This document shows positions 23,292-34,981 of a stretch of DNA of 64,000 bases, piece by piece. The stretch lies in assembly GCF_963583255.1 (NCBI RefSeq), contig NC_084804.1, forward strand, positions 29,614,461-29,678,460, in the 5' to 3' direction. Origin of the DNA: Pyrus communis (taxonomy: Eukaryota > Streptophyta > Magnoliopsida > Rosales > Rosaceae). The position numbers and the translations under genes were made by a program. The notes below the pieces were generated by a model. The model had not been told where the DNA came from. It worked only from the letters and a program-made list of their open reading frames with translations, and ran no database searches. Every line of letters begins with the position of its first letter. The first letter of the stretch is position 1.

Positions 23292-26200
23292 TATAATAAT
23301 ATATATATTATTACATATTTAATATATATCATCTTCAAGCCAACGTGAACTCAAAGTTTGAACTCAATTGGAGGTCGGACTTGTAGTCTGTCCTTTCAAG
23401 CAATGAGCCACAGGATGGCATAACCACAAAGTGGAAGATGCCACCAGAATCGAAAGCAAAGGAGAGAAAATAAAACAACAAACACACAAAGTGGAAGATG
23501 CCATAACCACAATTGAAAGCAAACAATGTTCTTGCAATGAAGTGGTGCTGATTATTTTGGCCACCAAATTTTATCATTCAGGTCCAAGAAATCGAAGAGG
23601 ACAAGAATTGTCGGCCTGAAATTGGATAATTCAGGGAAATGCTTCTGAGATTGCTCATTGTTGTTGTAAAACAAAGGGACAATATGATTGCTGTGAAAGA
23701 AAATTTTTAGACCTATATATGCAGGTTTTTTACATGAACCTATGGCCATAAGATTTAATGGATCAGTGTTTCCAGTGTCTATATTGTTTTAAAAAAATAA
23801 ACAGAAACCGGACCCAAAAAAACCGAACCGAACAAAAACCAAAAAAAAATTGAACCGAACCGAAATTTCGGTTTGGTTTCAGTTTTGGCAAAAAACCGAA
23901 CCGATTGAAACCAAACCCACCCCTACACCAAACTAATTACCAGAAAACTATGGATGGTCTCTCTCACATGCTAGATTGCTAGTATGACCCGGTGTTAAAT
24001 TACAAAAGATCCAAAACATATGCAGTCTTTTATCAACAGAAGGACAAATCAATAGACCACGGCATTGTGATGAATGAGGGACGGATGTCCATCAGGTTTT
24101 TACTCTCAGAAGCACAACATTTTAATTTCTTTTTATAAAAAAAAAAAAATTATTTTGGTTTAATCTATGTCTTAAGTTGTTTTGTGGGCCCCATGCAAAT
24201 GCCACATCAGAACACTAACAGACATTTTATTCTTTAGTCTGCAAGAGTTTTTCTATGTTTCTTGTGTTCTACATTAACTGGGAAATCCTAGTTTTTATCC
24301 TCCATCTGGTTATGAAGAATTACATTGAGTATGTCACACAAATTACACATACATGTATCAGTAATTGTACAGCATATATATTAATATTTTCCATGTGCTT
24401 GTCCATGCTTCATGCATTCCGATGAATTAAAAGAATGCCAGTAAAAAGAATCTTGTCTTACAGGTTTGTGTGTGATGTACGTGCTGTTGTACAACTACAA
24501 ACAATTGTTCAAATGACTGCAACGCCAATAAACTGGGAATATGAGGTAAAAAATTACAGGAATGGCTAGTATCATTCTCCTTTAACAACAATTTCCAGCA
24601 ACAATAGCTAAAGAAAACACTAAACAGTTTGCAACTCATTATATTAAACCAACTAACTCACCAGCGACAATGGCTAAAGAAAAAACGGACAAAGGAAAAG
24701 AAATTTCAGTTTCAACTCAATAAATCATACCAACTAACCTCATTTACTTTGAAAAGTAACAAAACATGCAGGTGGTAGTTGCCGGGGAAGAAACAAAAAC
24801 GAAAGAAAAATTCCCTTACCATGCTGTTCAAGCTCTTCTTTGGGAAGAGGATAAATGATGGAACATACGTCCCCAATCTCCCTAGCTTTGCGATGAACAT
24901 CTTCTGCCATACCAGCATTAAGAAGACCACCGAATATGACAGTTCTAGCAACCCTACATAACAAGTGATTAAGTACATCAGGCCACATTTCTGGAAACGG
25001 ATGCTATCAATCAACTTTCTATCTCGAAATTACCTACCTCTGCTTTTCTGAACCACCCACTTTTGCCACTTGATCATTACTTAGTGCTACTGCTTTTCTA
25101 GTCTTCACAGGTTTCTTTGTATTTTTTTCCGAAGCCACAACTGCAAATAGCTAAGCAAAATGAGTGAAATTTACAATAGCTAACTTTTATTCTTTTTTGG
25201 TGATTACAATAGCAGGATTCAAATGTTAAGATTATTGACCTCTTTCCTGCAATTTTGAAGCATCCTTTTCCCCTTGGGAATTGTCACCATCTTTGTCATT
25301 TTCTGTCTTCACGGTCTCATCCACGTCAGTTCCTAAAACCAAAAGGTAGTAAGGAAACAAACCAAATTTGAAGAAGAAGTAATTGAGACTATTAAGAACC
25401 TGTTGGAAACAGAGGAAAGATGCAAAATAGATGAGAAGTGAAGGCAAGATGTGAGGGGTGAAGAAGAGAGGGAGGAGAATGCATAAGTAAATTAATTTAA
25501 AAGTGTTTTCAGTATTTACTAAAGTAGTCTATGTATTTTAGTCCTCTCTTCATCAACTCTATCATCTTTCTTCTCACTTTCTTCTATCATCTTTCTTATC
25601 ACTTTCTTCTACCTTTTCCTTCTGTATTTTTAATTACAAACAAAAACATTAACAAGCGGACCATAAAGTATTTTCATTTCAAATCAAAAGTAAGATGAGT
25701 AATACTAACCTTGATTAGTCTTTGGCCTTCGTTGTTCAAGCGGAGCACGATGCATGGCATGTTTAGCTGCTATTTTTCGACCTCCAATGGACAAACCATT
25801 CTTCAGCTCAACAGCACGATTAGCATCTTCTGTTACAGCACTACAAATAGATGCAAAATACCAAAAAAAAAAAAAAAAAAGTGTTCAAAAGTTTGTAACC
25901 ACAAACCCAATTTCATAGGCTCATGTTGTTGCCATATTCCTAAAGCTAAAACTCCTGAAGAAACCCTTTAATCCTCAAAAACATGTCAAGAAATTTCAAA
26001 ACAATTTTTTAATCTTATTCTTCATGATTTTTTTCATGCAACAACATTTTATACTAAGGGGTCCGGGGATTTGTGCTAGGCCGTACAATGCGCCCGTCAT
26101 AATAACGCGGTATTCTTGACAATAGAAAAAAATAATGTGGTATTGAACTCACCATCTACAGGAGTCAAACCTAAGACCTCCCACCTACGGGTGAAGAGGA

Positions 26201-28296
26201 ATACTAATAAACCGTAATACTAGTGCCCACCATGATTTACCAATAAAAAGTGAAAGAACTATCCTAACTTGGGGAACATAACAATGAAAAAAATGATACA
26301 TAATAAGGGAAAAACAATGAACTTCACTTACAATTGAACAAAACCAAAACCACGGTGCTCACTTGACCCTGTAAACAATATAACGAGATAGATTAGAAAA
26401 GTTTTGACTTAACTGTTAAAAACCAAGTTAAATCCACGAAATAAATAATAAAAAATAAAAAAGCTACTGATAACCAAGATAAGGAAATGAAAATCATATG
26501 ACACATGGAATCTCATTTTGAAACAAGTTATTGATCAAGCTTCTTCGTGGTGCGTTCAATCACTTCCACAATCCTGCACAGCAAATAATTTATAAGACAG
26601 ACATGTTTCATATTGTTTTGTTTAAAGCATGCTTGTATCTCATACCCAGAGTGATTTTACTTCACCTGACAATGGCATTTGAGGAGAGATTTCCAATTTT
26701 ATCTAGGTAATTTACTGTTAAGTTGTTTAGTTCAATATGAGGGAGGAATTGCTCTTTGTGCTCATGTAGGGTTCCTATATTACTGTTGGCCACTCACTGG
26801 TGATCCTTGAGTAAAGGCATGGGGTCAAAGCTGATTTGGAGGAAACTCCCCATACAACTGATCGGCTAAGACTGTTCCTCAAAAGCATTTGAATATAAAC
26901 CCCTTCTCAAAGCAAGTATAGTTCTAGTGCTAGGGCATACCTATAAAGTTAACACTCAAATATCACCTCAAGGCTCAAGCTGGAAAAAAGTTCTGGCTGC
27001 AATTGGAGTTGAGAAAGCTAGTGGCCCTGACTACTGAAGCTTTCGCTAAAAGAATGAGAAGCAAGGTGACCTGAAGGAATCAATGGATGGGCAAGTTCTA
27101 TAACATTTCAAATACAAGAAAAGATTCTACTTGAGGTTTAAGTAGGCAAATCTTTGTAAGATACAAAACGATCAAGGGACCAATCAAGAAAGGAAAGTAA
27201 TTCTAGGACAAAAACATCCCAGCATAACACCTACACAAAGGGTGTATGTGAGAGATGTTAATAGATGGCAGATCCTCTAATCTCCCTCTCCAACTTGAAG
27301 AAGACTAGGATCAATTTACACTTTACTGAGCAAGGAGATGGGAACCACTATGAATATAGTGAGAGTGACGCCTCCAATGAGTACAATGAGAGATGGTTAA
27401 GCCTAACCTGAGCTAGAGAATCTCCCTTCTATTTTTGGGTTTCTTTTCCTTTTAAGTGCTAACAAATACTACACGGGGTTATATAGGGTGGACAAGTTGT
27501 TAGTTCTAAAACCTTGGTTTAGCAAGGGAGGATTGCTTTCTGAAGATGGTGTTGTGATGCTCCAATTCTAATCAGATTTTGGGGTGTGCTACTACATTGG
27601 GGGTTGGCCAAGTAATCAAACTTGAGCTCTAAGCCTTACTAATTGCATTAAAGTATATTCTGCAGGCAGATAAGTACCATCCCAACAAAGGCACACAAAT
27701 CTAATCATGGGATGCAGAAAACTTATCCAAAAACATTGGAACCACCCCGGTACATATGCTGTTAGTTAATTCGGTTTCTTATAGGCCTCTGGCCCCCTCT
27801 TTAGAAAATTAAATATTAACAAGACAACAGGAAACAAATAAAAGGTCTCGAAAAACACAAGTTGTTAGAACTACAAATCAAATAGTAAAGTTCCAATTTT
27901 TGCAACATTTTAGGATTACCCTTCTTCATAACCAAAAAGCACCTCCTAATCGGTCCAATGTCGCTGAACGTCTCCTCCAGCTGAAATTCAAAAGAAAAAC
28001 AAACAAATTAAAAGGACTTTGCATTACGAAAACAGCACAGAATATTACAATTTAACAGCAATTATAAAATAAATCGCATGAACAGATTGTAATTCAACTA
28101 TTTAGATAATTTGAGTGATCCAATTTCAGTAAGGGAAGAAATAAAGACGCAAAATAGGGGGGTGGGGGAAAAGAGAGAGCACCTGAGATTTGGTGAAAGA
28201 AAAGGGGAGGTTGGAGACGAAGATAGTGGAGGGGGAGTGCTCGCTTTCGGTTCTCGGTCGGCCGCCATCGCCATCTTTGCTTTTCTTCTTCCCCAT
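17024..28296 (-). CDS. RBM28/Nop4-type nucleolar RNA-binding protein (18 exons)
   Basis: Family of yeast Nop4 and human RBM28, which act in the nucleolus in 60S ribosome biogenesis and rRNA/snRNP handling. Minus-strand exons: 28183-28296, 27920-27980, 26332-26368, 25710-25840, 25240-25332, 25038-25140, 24820-24953, 21209-21348, 20677-20727, 20514-20596, 20372-20426, 20165-20273, 19187-19817, 18892-19105, 18699-18769, 18100-18268, 17878-18007, 17024-17748. The total is 3051 nt, 1016 aa, with all phases closing and all introns GT-AG. RRM1 (~23-95) has [10 protein letters not shown] and RGFGFVQF. RRM2 (~181-270) has [12 protein letters not shown]3 (~274-355) has KLIVRNLPF and KGFAFVKF. An acidic linker starts near 371. 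RRM4 (~541-625) has [10 protein letters not shown] and [11 protein letters not shown]5 (~695-790) has RIVIKNLP and RGAAFVEF. The tail is Lys/Arg-rich and ends RKWFQS. The length matches plant orthologues. Confidence 0.93.
21885..22470. mobile_element. Probable hAT-like remnant with GC-rich ends
   Basis: The left end AAAGGTGGGGGCGTGGCCG and the right end CCAACACGCCTCAGTTTGG are roughly inverted. The GGCGT/ACGCC-rich ends and AT-rich middle recall a common plant hAT group. No clean target duplication could be read, so boundaries are approximate. Confidence 0.4.
22135..22380. repeat. Degenerate ~55-60-bp tandem repeats
   Basis: About five copies of GCAATTATAGGAAATTTCAA followed by GGAAATAAAGG.TGAGTGG run through this stretch, at about 22139, 22178, 22224, 22268 and 22330. 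They are quite diverged. They lie inside intron 7 of RBM28 and have no coding sense. Confidence 0.7.
22583..24220. mobile_element. Inverted-repeat element enclosing a hAT-like insertion
   Basis: GTTAGTGTACTGATGTGGCA (22583-22602) is the reverse complement, with few changes, of TGCCACATCAGAACACTAAC (24200-24219). The flanking text beyond these motifs also corresponds loosely. The space between them contains a complete hAT-like element (23123-23925), so the older element was split by the younger one. I could not fix the outer ends or the superfamily. Confidence 0.55.
23123..23925. mobile_element. Non-autonomous hAT-like element, ACCGAACCGA subterminal repeats
   Basis: 803 bp with inverted ends TAGGGGTGGGTTT / AAACCCACCCCTA. 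Flanking 8-mers CATCAAAT and CACCAAAC match at 6 of 8 positions, as a worn hAT duplication. Both subterminal zones are dense in AACCGAA / TTCGGTT motifs. The middle is AT-rich with a (TA)n run near 23261-23284 and carries no transposase. Confidence 0.8.
26059..26232 (-). mobile_element. SINE-like fragment in intron 3 of RBM28
   Basis: On the minus strand, GGTGGGAGGTCTTAGGTTTG followed by ACTCCTGTAGATGG resembles the box B region and body of plant tRNA-derived SINEs, with ATACCACATTATT downstream. It looks incomplete. Other copies of the same phrase occur at 16880, 61240 and 62510. Confidence 0.45.
26369..27919. other. RBM28 intron 2 (1.55 kb)
   Basis: Intron between exons 2 and 3. Apart from ordinary AT-rich sequence I recognise no gene or complete element in it. 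Confidence 0.6.
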
Positions 28297-28475
28297 CTCT
28301 GTTTTGTTTTGGTTGGAGAGAGTGCACGAATGGAGGAAGCAGCTATATGAATCACTGGACCTTAAACCTCAGGAGGGAAACGGAGGAGGGGTTTATGAGG
28401 GTTGAGGTTTGAATTTGGGCCTGGCCCATTACAAATATGGTGTTGGACTGGGAAGATATTGAAGTGGGCCTAAAA
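28297..28475 (-). promoter_or_regulatory. RBM28 promoter with three site II motifs
   Basis: Upstream of the RBM28 ATG (28296) the hexamer TGGGCC occurs at 28416-28421 (plus), 28423-28428 (minus strand) and 28465-28470 (plus). Site II motifs (TGGGCC/T) bind TCP factors and are enriched in plant promoters of ribosomal-protein and ribosome-biogenesis genes, which fits a nucleolar RBM28 protein. A partial telo-box-like AAACCC on the minus strand lies near 28389-28394. The transcription start is not determined. Confidence 0.65.
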
Positions 28476-29524
28476 CAAGTGCAGGATTGTAAGCTTCTGG
28501 TTGTGGTATGTGAAAGGATAATCCCTCGCTTCTTCTCTTTATGAGTTATTTATGCATACATGTCAGATTGTGGTTGGTAGGAACATAGGAGTTGTTGCTT
28601 CCAAGAAAGGTGCCATAGGGTCCTTTTTAAAACGGGTGGTGTTATACATGTTGAATCAACACAATTACTCCACTTGTTTTTCATAACAAAAACCAGTATT
28701 CCATATTCTTTTGTTTTGCAACCCTCATTAAGATGACATATTTAAGAGTACGTTTGAGAATGACTTTGGCACTACTAAAATCACTTGGAGGAGCGATGTT
28801 TAAGTGACTTTACGATGAAGCATACGAAAAGGTGCTTCTTCTCACAAGTGATCATATCGATCTCACAATAAGTTAATAACCACTCCGGACAAGTCTTAAA
28901 CCAGAGTGACCACATTAATATAAAACCGAATATGAGGATTTGAACTTGGATGTAAAAGGAAGAGCACACTAAAGTTATCTATATCTGAAAATGGGGATTT
29001 GAACTTAGATGTAAAAAGAAGAGCACACTGTTTTAACTAATTTGGCTCGGTACAAATATGTCAAAACCAATTAACTATTGAATTAGAGTCAAGCAGTTGA
29101 TGACCATGATTTTTGTAGTCGAACGATGGTCTTTGAAGTACTTGTGATTGATGGACACCATTTTATCCATATAGAATGAAATTCTTCCATTTTCAAGTAT
29201 GAGGATTAAATTAGATGGTGTCACATGCTTTTACCCTAAATAGACACTTTGAAACACATGGTACAAATAAGTAAATAACACAAAACATTGTCGTCTACAA
29301 AAATTTTAGCTTGCATGGGAAAACATTGTGATGGTTAGTCCTTCCCTTTTGTCTACCTATTTTCAGGTACATGGTGACTCACGATTAAATGATCATAGGT
29401 CCAATATATTTTCATGTAATTCTATTGTTTGAGGATATTATGCGATTATTACTTTTTATTGTTATTGACACGCTAAAATAAATTATTTTTCCTTCTAAAT
29501 ATATATAAGTATAATTGAAAATAT
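28476..29524. other. Intergenic, no gene seen
   Basis: AT-rich sequence left of a hAT-like element. A ~45-bp phrase, GGATTTGAACTTGGATGTAAA with AGAAGAGCACACT, is duplicated at about 28935-28971 and 28992-29030. Nothing else is recognised. Confidence 0.5.
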
Positions 29525-30045
29525 CAGTGTTCTAAAAGTTCATGCCTAGCGCCACTTAGGTCCCACCTAAATGTTAGACAGCTGATCGCTGTCACAATTA
29601 ATCCCTAAGCATTTAACAAAATAGGAAAAGGGAGCTTAGACCTACTTAGGTCACGACTCTGACTAAGACAAAAAATAGATAACTTCAATTTTGCATTTTA
29701 TTTTTTCAATAAATTGTAAGAGATTTGTTAGATACTTAGATGAACAATCATTATATGCTCGTTCCCCATGTTTTGAATATGTTCTAATACTTTATAATTT
29801 GTATGTCATTCTACTTTGCAATTTATGAGTCCTAATACAATTATGTATTTTTTTTTAGGTATAACTAGACATTTATATATATGGTATATAATATATTTAA
29901 TTAAAATTAAAAAAAAAATATCGTCTAGGCTTCCGCCTAGACAACTAGGCGCTAAACCCGTACTCACCTAGGCTCCCGCTCAAACTACTAGGCGCTAAAC
30001 CCCTGCTCGCCACCCGACCAGCACCTAACGTTTTTAAGAATCTTG
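29525..30045. mobile_element. hAT-like element with CTAGGCGC-rich ends
   Basis: 521 bp. The left end CAGTGTTCTAAAAGTTCATG and the right end (reverse complement) CAAGATTCTTAAAAACGTTA are imperfect inverted repeats. Both continue into GCCTAGCGCC / GGCGCTA-type subterminal motifs. The flanking 8-mers GAAAATAT and AAAAATAC match at 6 of 8 positions. The interior is AT-rich and without an ORF, so it is non-autonomous and old. Confidence 0.65.
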
Positions 30046-30053
30046 AAAAATAC

Positions 30054-31386
30054 ACTTAGAAGGAGTATACAATGACTTTTTCAAGGTGTTAATAGCAATG
30101 CATACGGCATTAGTATTGGCACTCCAAAATGTCAAATCCCACTCGTCACTATACAAATTTTCTCTTGCATTTTTATAAATTGGGACCTACCCTAACCCTA
30201 ACATGCGAGAGCAATCAATTAAAATGATGATCGAAAGAACTTGTATATTAAATAATGCTAAGTTTACATCGGACTAACTTTATATTTTCCTTTTTTCTTC
30301 CTTATAGGTGAAGTATAGAAGACTAAAAAATGAGCGTTAAAAACTAGCCAAAATCAACAATTGATTAGACCAAGATGTTTGATAAAACTTATTTGTGACC
30401 GAAAACATCATATTGTAACTTATTTATATGATCAATCATATTGTTGCCTCTCAAGTTAATAGATGAATGCTCTTATTCACTCTATCTACAAATCGTTTAC
30501 ACGAATTTTTTTTTTCTTTCTTTTAATGTGTGCCAGTTCAGCCACCCTTAATATAGGAAAGATAAAAAAAAGGCTTTGATATTTTTGTAGAGTGAAAAGT
30601 AAAACGTAGGAAGTTAGAACATTAATAAATAAAAAGGATGGTCTAAACTGAAGATTGGGTAGGTGTTGAAATGAAGATGGAACTTTGCAAATGTCCAAAC
30701 GGAGCCGGATGCATGAAACGGAAAATGTGCAGAGAGAGGAAACCTGAGACAAAATAAAAGCCTCCTAGACTTTGCGTCCAATATGGGACCCACAAACCAT
30801 TATTTGGTGGGTCTTAACCATGTCATAGCTGACGTCATACACATACAATGTGAACAGTGAAGCCGATCCTCCCTTCTACGTACGCGACACGTCTTCCTAT
30901 TATTTCCTTTGGTGAGCCACACAACACAAGCACCGTTTTTGTTTTGTTTTGACAAATTATTGGTAAGTAAGTTAAACTCTTAATTCTTAGAACTACTTCA
31001 ATTCTTAGAGAAAAACTCAAATTTTAGATTCTAAATCCACTTCACTTGCTCCAATCCTTGAGTTAAATATGAGTTTTAACCCAAAACTCATTAGTGGAGT
31101 AAATTTAGGCCATAATTTCCCTCTGAGTTAGTAGGTTGCCCATCATATATGTGAATTTTTTTATTTTTTAGTGGAGCAAATTTAGGTCATAATTCCCCTC
31201 TGAGTTGGTGGGTTTGCCCATCATGTATGTGAATTTTTTTAGTTTTATATTTATAAATTCATTAAATCTAACAATTAAGATCTTATACGATCAAATCTAA
31301 CAGTAAAAAAACAAACAATCTAACGGTACAAATTTAAATCTAATGGCTAAAATAATTATAAAAAAGATATATGCTTCATATTCTTT
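30054..31386. other. Intergenic with a short direct repeat
   Basis: No gene seen. Near the right end a ~65-bp block (AGTGGAGTAAATTTAGGCCA...ATCATATATGTGAATTTTTT) occurs twice, at about 31094-31159 and 31171-31236. Together with the AACCC-rich text on both sides of the Cassandra insertion (31065-31090 and 32215-32297, the latter ending GGGTTGGAGATGGTCTTA) it may belong to an older MITE into which Cassandra inserted. Confidence 0.45.
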
Positions 31387-31391
31387 CATAG

Positions 31392-31677
31392 TGTGACATC
31401 CCACATCGCCCAGGGGAGTGATCCTTAAATGTATATTCTCATCCTTACTTAGCACGAGGCCTTTTGGGAGCTCACTGGCTTCGGGTTCCGTAGGAACTCC
31501 GAAGTTAAGCGAGAAGGGGGCTAGAGCAATCCCATGATGGGTGACCCACTGGGAAGTTGCTTGTGAGTTCCCAAAAACAAAACCGTGAGGGAATGGTAAG
31601 CCCAAAGCGGACAATATCATGCTACGGTGGTGGAGCGGGCCTGGGGAGTGGTTCCCCCCCCGGACCGGGATGTGACA
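31392..31677 (+). repeat. Cassandra 5' LTR
   Basis: 286 bp, TGTGACATCCC...GATGTGACA. The 5S-like part spans about 31460-31572: ACTCCGAAGTTAAGCGAG matches the box A area (AGTTAAGCG at 31503-31511) and GATGGGTGACC (31536-31546) matches box C. It resembles a Pol III internal promoter, but it is retrotransposon sequence and not a 5S gene. Confidence 0.95.
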
Positions 31678-31747
31678 ATTTGGTATCAGAGCCTAACCCT
31701 GGCCGCGTGTGTGCCGATGAGGACGTCGGGCCCCTAAGGGTGTGGAT

Positions 31748-32031
31748 TGTGACCTCCCACATCGCCCAGGGGAGTGATCCTTAAATGTATATTCTCATCC
31801 TTACCTAGCACGAGGCCTTTTGGGAGCTCACTGGCTTCAGGTTCCGTAGAAACTCCGAAGTTAAGCGAAAAGGGGGTTAGAGCAATCCCATGATAGGTGA
31901 CCCATTGGGAAGTTGCTTGTGAGTTCCCAAAAACAAAACCGTGAGAGAATGGTAAGCCCAAAGCGGACAATATCGTGCTACGGTGGTGGAGCGGGCCCGG
32001 GAAGTGATCCGCCCCGGGCCGGGATGTGACA
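31748..32031 (+). repeat. Cassandra 3' LTR
   Basis: 284 bp. It keeps AGTTAAGCG (31859-31867), but box C reads GATAGGTGACC (31892-31902), a G-to-A change from the 5' copy. Confidence 0.95.
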
Positions 32032-32036
32032 CATAG

Positions 32037-33690
32037 TGTTCAACAAGTTTCATGGTGTCAATTTAGTGGTTTTTCAATATTTATCGGAATCTAAATATTT
32101 TTAAGTTAAAATGTTCATAAAATTAAATTAGAATAGTCTACATAAATTTATTTTTAAGAAAGTTACTTCAAGAAAAATTATCCAAAATTCATTATTTAGT
32201 AATCTCGGACTAAAAATTTAACCCATAAGTTGGAGCAAAAAAACTGTTTCTGGGTTAAAAATTTTAGGCTTTAACTAAGGGTTGGAGATGGTCTTAGAGA
32301 GACGAAAATTTATGATGATCAAACCCGCACCAAAGCGCATATGTATGATTGATCTCCATTGCGTAAAGTGTCATATGCACACTTGTTTGTTAAAAAAAAC
32401 CACCCTTTTGAATATTGAAACCCAATCTTTAATAAGGTGTCATTATTGACACTCTAAAAGAAAAGGTTCTCTCTCTAAAATTGTTATTTTGTTTTATATT
32501 TTAGTAAATTTAGAACACATAATAATTTTTCATAGTGTTAATTACCTCTGTTTCCAAAATAATATTATTTTTTAGGTTTTTTCTTATCAATAGAGATGCT
32601 AGAATTTAAACTTGAGAACTCCTTTATATTGAAAAGGGAACCATACCGGATCAATAGTTAGTTTTTCAGCAGAGTAAGTTGATATCAAAAGCTAAGATGC
32701 ATGCCACATTCAATACCATTAAAGTTTTATTGATATTGTGGAACCATGGTTTTTTAGGGTTAAAGCAAGGCAAATCAGAATACGCATACCTTAGAAGTCG
32801 ATTCTGTATTCGACAACTCCGATCGGATTGAGCTACGCAAACAGACCAATGATGCCACCACATCTTACTGTACTCCGGAAAGGTGGGCGAATTTTCCCTG
32901 GCTTCACTAAGATTGACCATTCTTGTTCGGCAAGATATGAAAACTTGATCCGACTGGGGATCAGATGAGTTTCTTTGAATTCTAGTTTTATTGTTTGGCT
33001 TCCCTTATCAAATGTTATAAATTGTACCACACATGCTCTAGTTAGTTTTAGGGTTAAAATACTTCTTTGGGATCATGTTGCTAGAAATATTCATCTCAAG
33101 AGCTTAATTTCTCTACATCGAAGGTTTGTTCATTCATATACATTTCATGCCATTAGTTCTAGTTCATTATGTCTAGTGGTTATGTCTAGTCAATTCTTCT
33201 TGCTGCTGTCACGCAAGCTGGGCACACATTTTAAGACAACCCACATGGGCTTTCTAATAGTTTTTCCCATAGAGTGTTTTTCAACCTTAGATACTTTCTG
33301 ATTTCTTTTGCACATGACACGTAAACTTTCCATTCCCTCTTTTTGTCTGAAACAAAGCCATACTATAAAAGCACAATCTAGGGTTTCTTTTTCATTTGGC
33401 TAGGAAAGTTTTATTTTCTGTTAAAGATTGTTTTCAGCTTGAAGCTACCCTTTGGTACTTACTTGGAAAACCCTAGCCACAAAATCACATTCATGCACTA
33501 AACACCCACATCATTGCTTATTAGGATAACATTGCTTTTGTGATTTTGATCTTTGTTTTAGGTCAAGCTTCTCTAGTTTCAAATCTTTAAGTTGACCACT
33601 TTTTGGATTCGCGTCAGTTTCATCTTTCAAGTGTTTGACTTGTGAAATTGACTAGACATCAAATCCAAATTTGCATGAACTTCATCATAA
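32037..33690. other. Intergenic, no gene recognised
   Basis: AT-rich. An open frame of 108 codons at 32975-33301 (+) has no family resemblance and no supporting structure. Confidence 0.5.
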
Positions 33691-33699
33691 CATCATTTG

Positions 33700-34650
33700 C
33701 ATAAGTTGATTGGATTTTGATGCCACAAGGTGAAGAGCTTAGGAGGAGCTACCACTTCGTGAAGACCAAAGGAATCCATATCATGAAAGGCAAGGTTGCA
33801 CACAGGTACAAGCTGCGCCGTAGATTAGGATCTAAGGATTGAGCTTGTGTGGATACTTTGTAAGAATCTTAATTTCACTAGTGGATTGGACTCAGTGGAG
33901 AGTCCCTAGTTTTTTAACCTAGAGGTGGTTTTTTCGGCCAAAAACATCTCGTGCAATTTATCGCTTTTCTAGTTCACTTATCTTCCTTTTGCCTATGATA
34001 TATGCTCATCATTATCCACAAATAGATAAGTCCTTGCAACTAAGCTTGTCAATATTAAAATGTGCACTAAACTGGATCTTAGTTAACTAGGAACTTTTTA
34101 GTAAACTAAACTTTAATTTGACTTCTTTCGCTGTGAGTAAACTATCATATCTGAGCTTAGTTGATGAGTCTTGTTGACTAGTCAGATAAGCACGTATATA
34201 GATTTTAAATTGAATGTTATTCCACTTGGTACCAATTTCAGTTTCCTATATTCATGAAGATTCCTACAATTTAGGGATTGGCGTGCGCCATAGGTAATCT
34301 CACTTCATAAAAAATATAAAAAATATAAAAAAAAAGTTTCTAGTCATAGATATCCTCTTGCATTCTCTTGGTTTAACACGAATTTCATATCCTAAAAGAG
34401 TCTTTCCCGACCAGTATAAATACCCTTATCTAGAGAAAATCTCTGGTAACAATTTGGTAATACAATTCACTCGTGCAGACTCTTTGTCTATTCTCTTGCA
34501 CACTGCTTAAGTCTTAATATTGCTTACTAACTAGACCGTCGGAAAGCTTTTGGTCAGTACCCATAGGTACCTAAGGTTTGACTTCGATTATTTGCTTTCT
34601 TACATGTAGCCGGTGGCGCATGAATTTGATTCCAACATTTTTTTTATTAC
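33700..34650 (+). mobile_element. Probable degraded LTR-retrotransposon end(s)
   Basis: GGACTCAGTGGAGAGTCC and GGTTTTTTCGGCCAAAAAC around 33880-33945 resemble the R-U5 text of plant copia LTRs. CAGTATAAATACCC at about 34410 followed by CTAGACCGTCGGAAAGC near 34530 resembles the TATA and R-U5 part of another LTR. I cannot pair either with a second LTR in the window, so these are unpaired relics with uncertain boundaries. Confidence 0.35.
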
Positions 34651-34981
34651 AAACGAAAACATTTTGGTAATTTCGTGAAAAATCTATCAACATCCTTGTT
34701 AAATTGTCACGTGAATGACCATGTGACCACCATTTTAAGGGTATTTTTTGTCAAACCAACTCCTCCACTTAAAGAGAATATTGACAGATTGACCAAAAAT
34801 GATTTTCGATGGAGAAACTTAGAAACCACTTCTATCAATTTTCTTTGTTAGAGACCCAAGTAAAGAGTTACGCTAATTTCAATGATTATTTTGACTAAAA
34901 AGACATTTAAATGATCTACTTCTTATTTCCAAATTCATACTAATACTACTAGACTCGCAGCTATAGCATTATACCTAAGGG

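Larger units (their letters stand above)
21349..24819. other. Transposon-filled 3.5-kb intron 7 of RBM28
   Basis: This is the longest intron of the gene, between exon 7 and exon 8. From right to left in plus coordinates it contains an inverted-repeat pair (22583-22604 and 24198-24220) enclosing a hAT-like element, a degenerate tandem array, and a GC-rich hAT-like remnant around 21885-22470. Splice sites at both ends remain intact. Confidence 0.8.
31392..32031 (+). mobile_element. Cassandra TRIM, complete, with 5S rRNA-like LTRs
   Basis: 640 bp in all: LTRs at 31392-31677 and 31748-32031 and a 70-bp interior, with a perfect 5-bp target duplication CATAG (31387-31391 and 32032-32036). The interior starts with the tRNA-Met primer site TTTGGTATCAGAGCC and ends with GGGCCCCTAAGGGTGTGGAT before the 3' LTR. 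Each LTR carries 5S rRNA-like sequence, the defining feature of the Cassandra family. It encodes no protein, so it depends on other elements for enzymes. The two LTRs differ at roughly a dozen positions by eye. Confidence 0.96.

Noticed and set aside
28094..28355. Minus- and plus-strand frames around the first RBM28 exon
   Set aside because: Out-of-frame readings of exon 1 and its 5' UTR; the frame starting at 28296 fits the RRM and splices correctly.
31454..31572. Possible functional 5S rRNA gene
   Set aside because: It lies inside a Cassandra LTR, is duplicated in both LTRs and is diverged from 5S rRNA.
32975..33301. 108-codon plus-strand frame as a host gene
   Set aside because: No recognisable domain, no splice or promoter support, AT-rich intergenic context.
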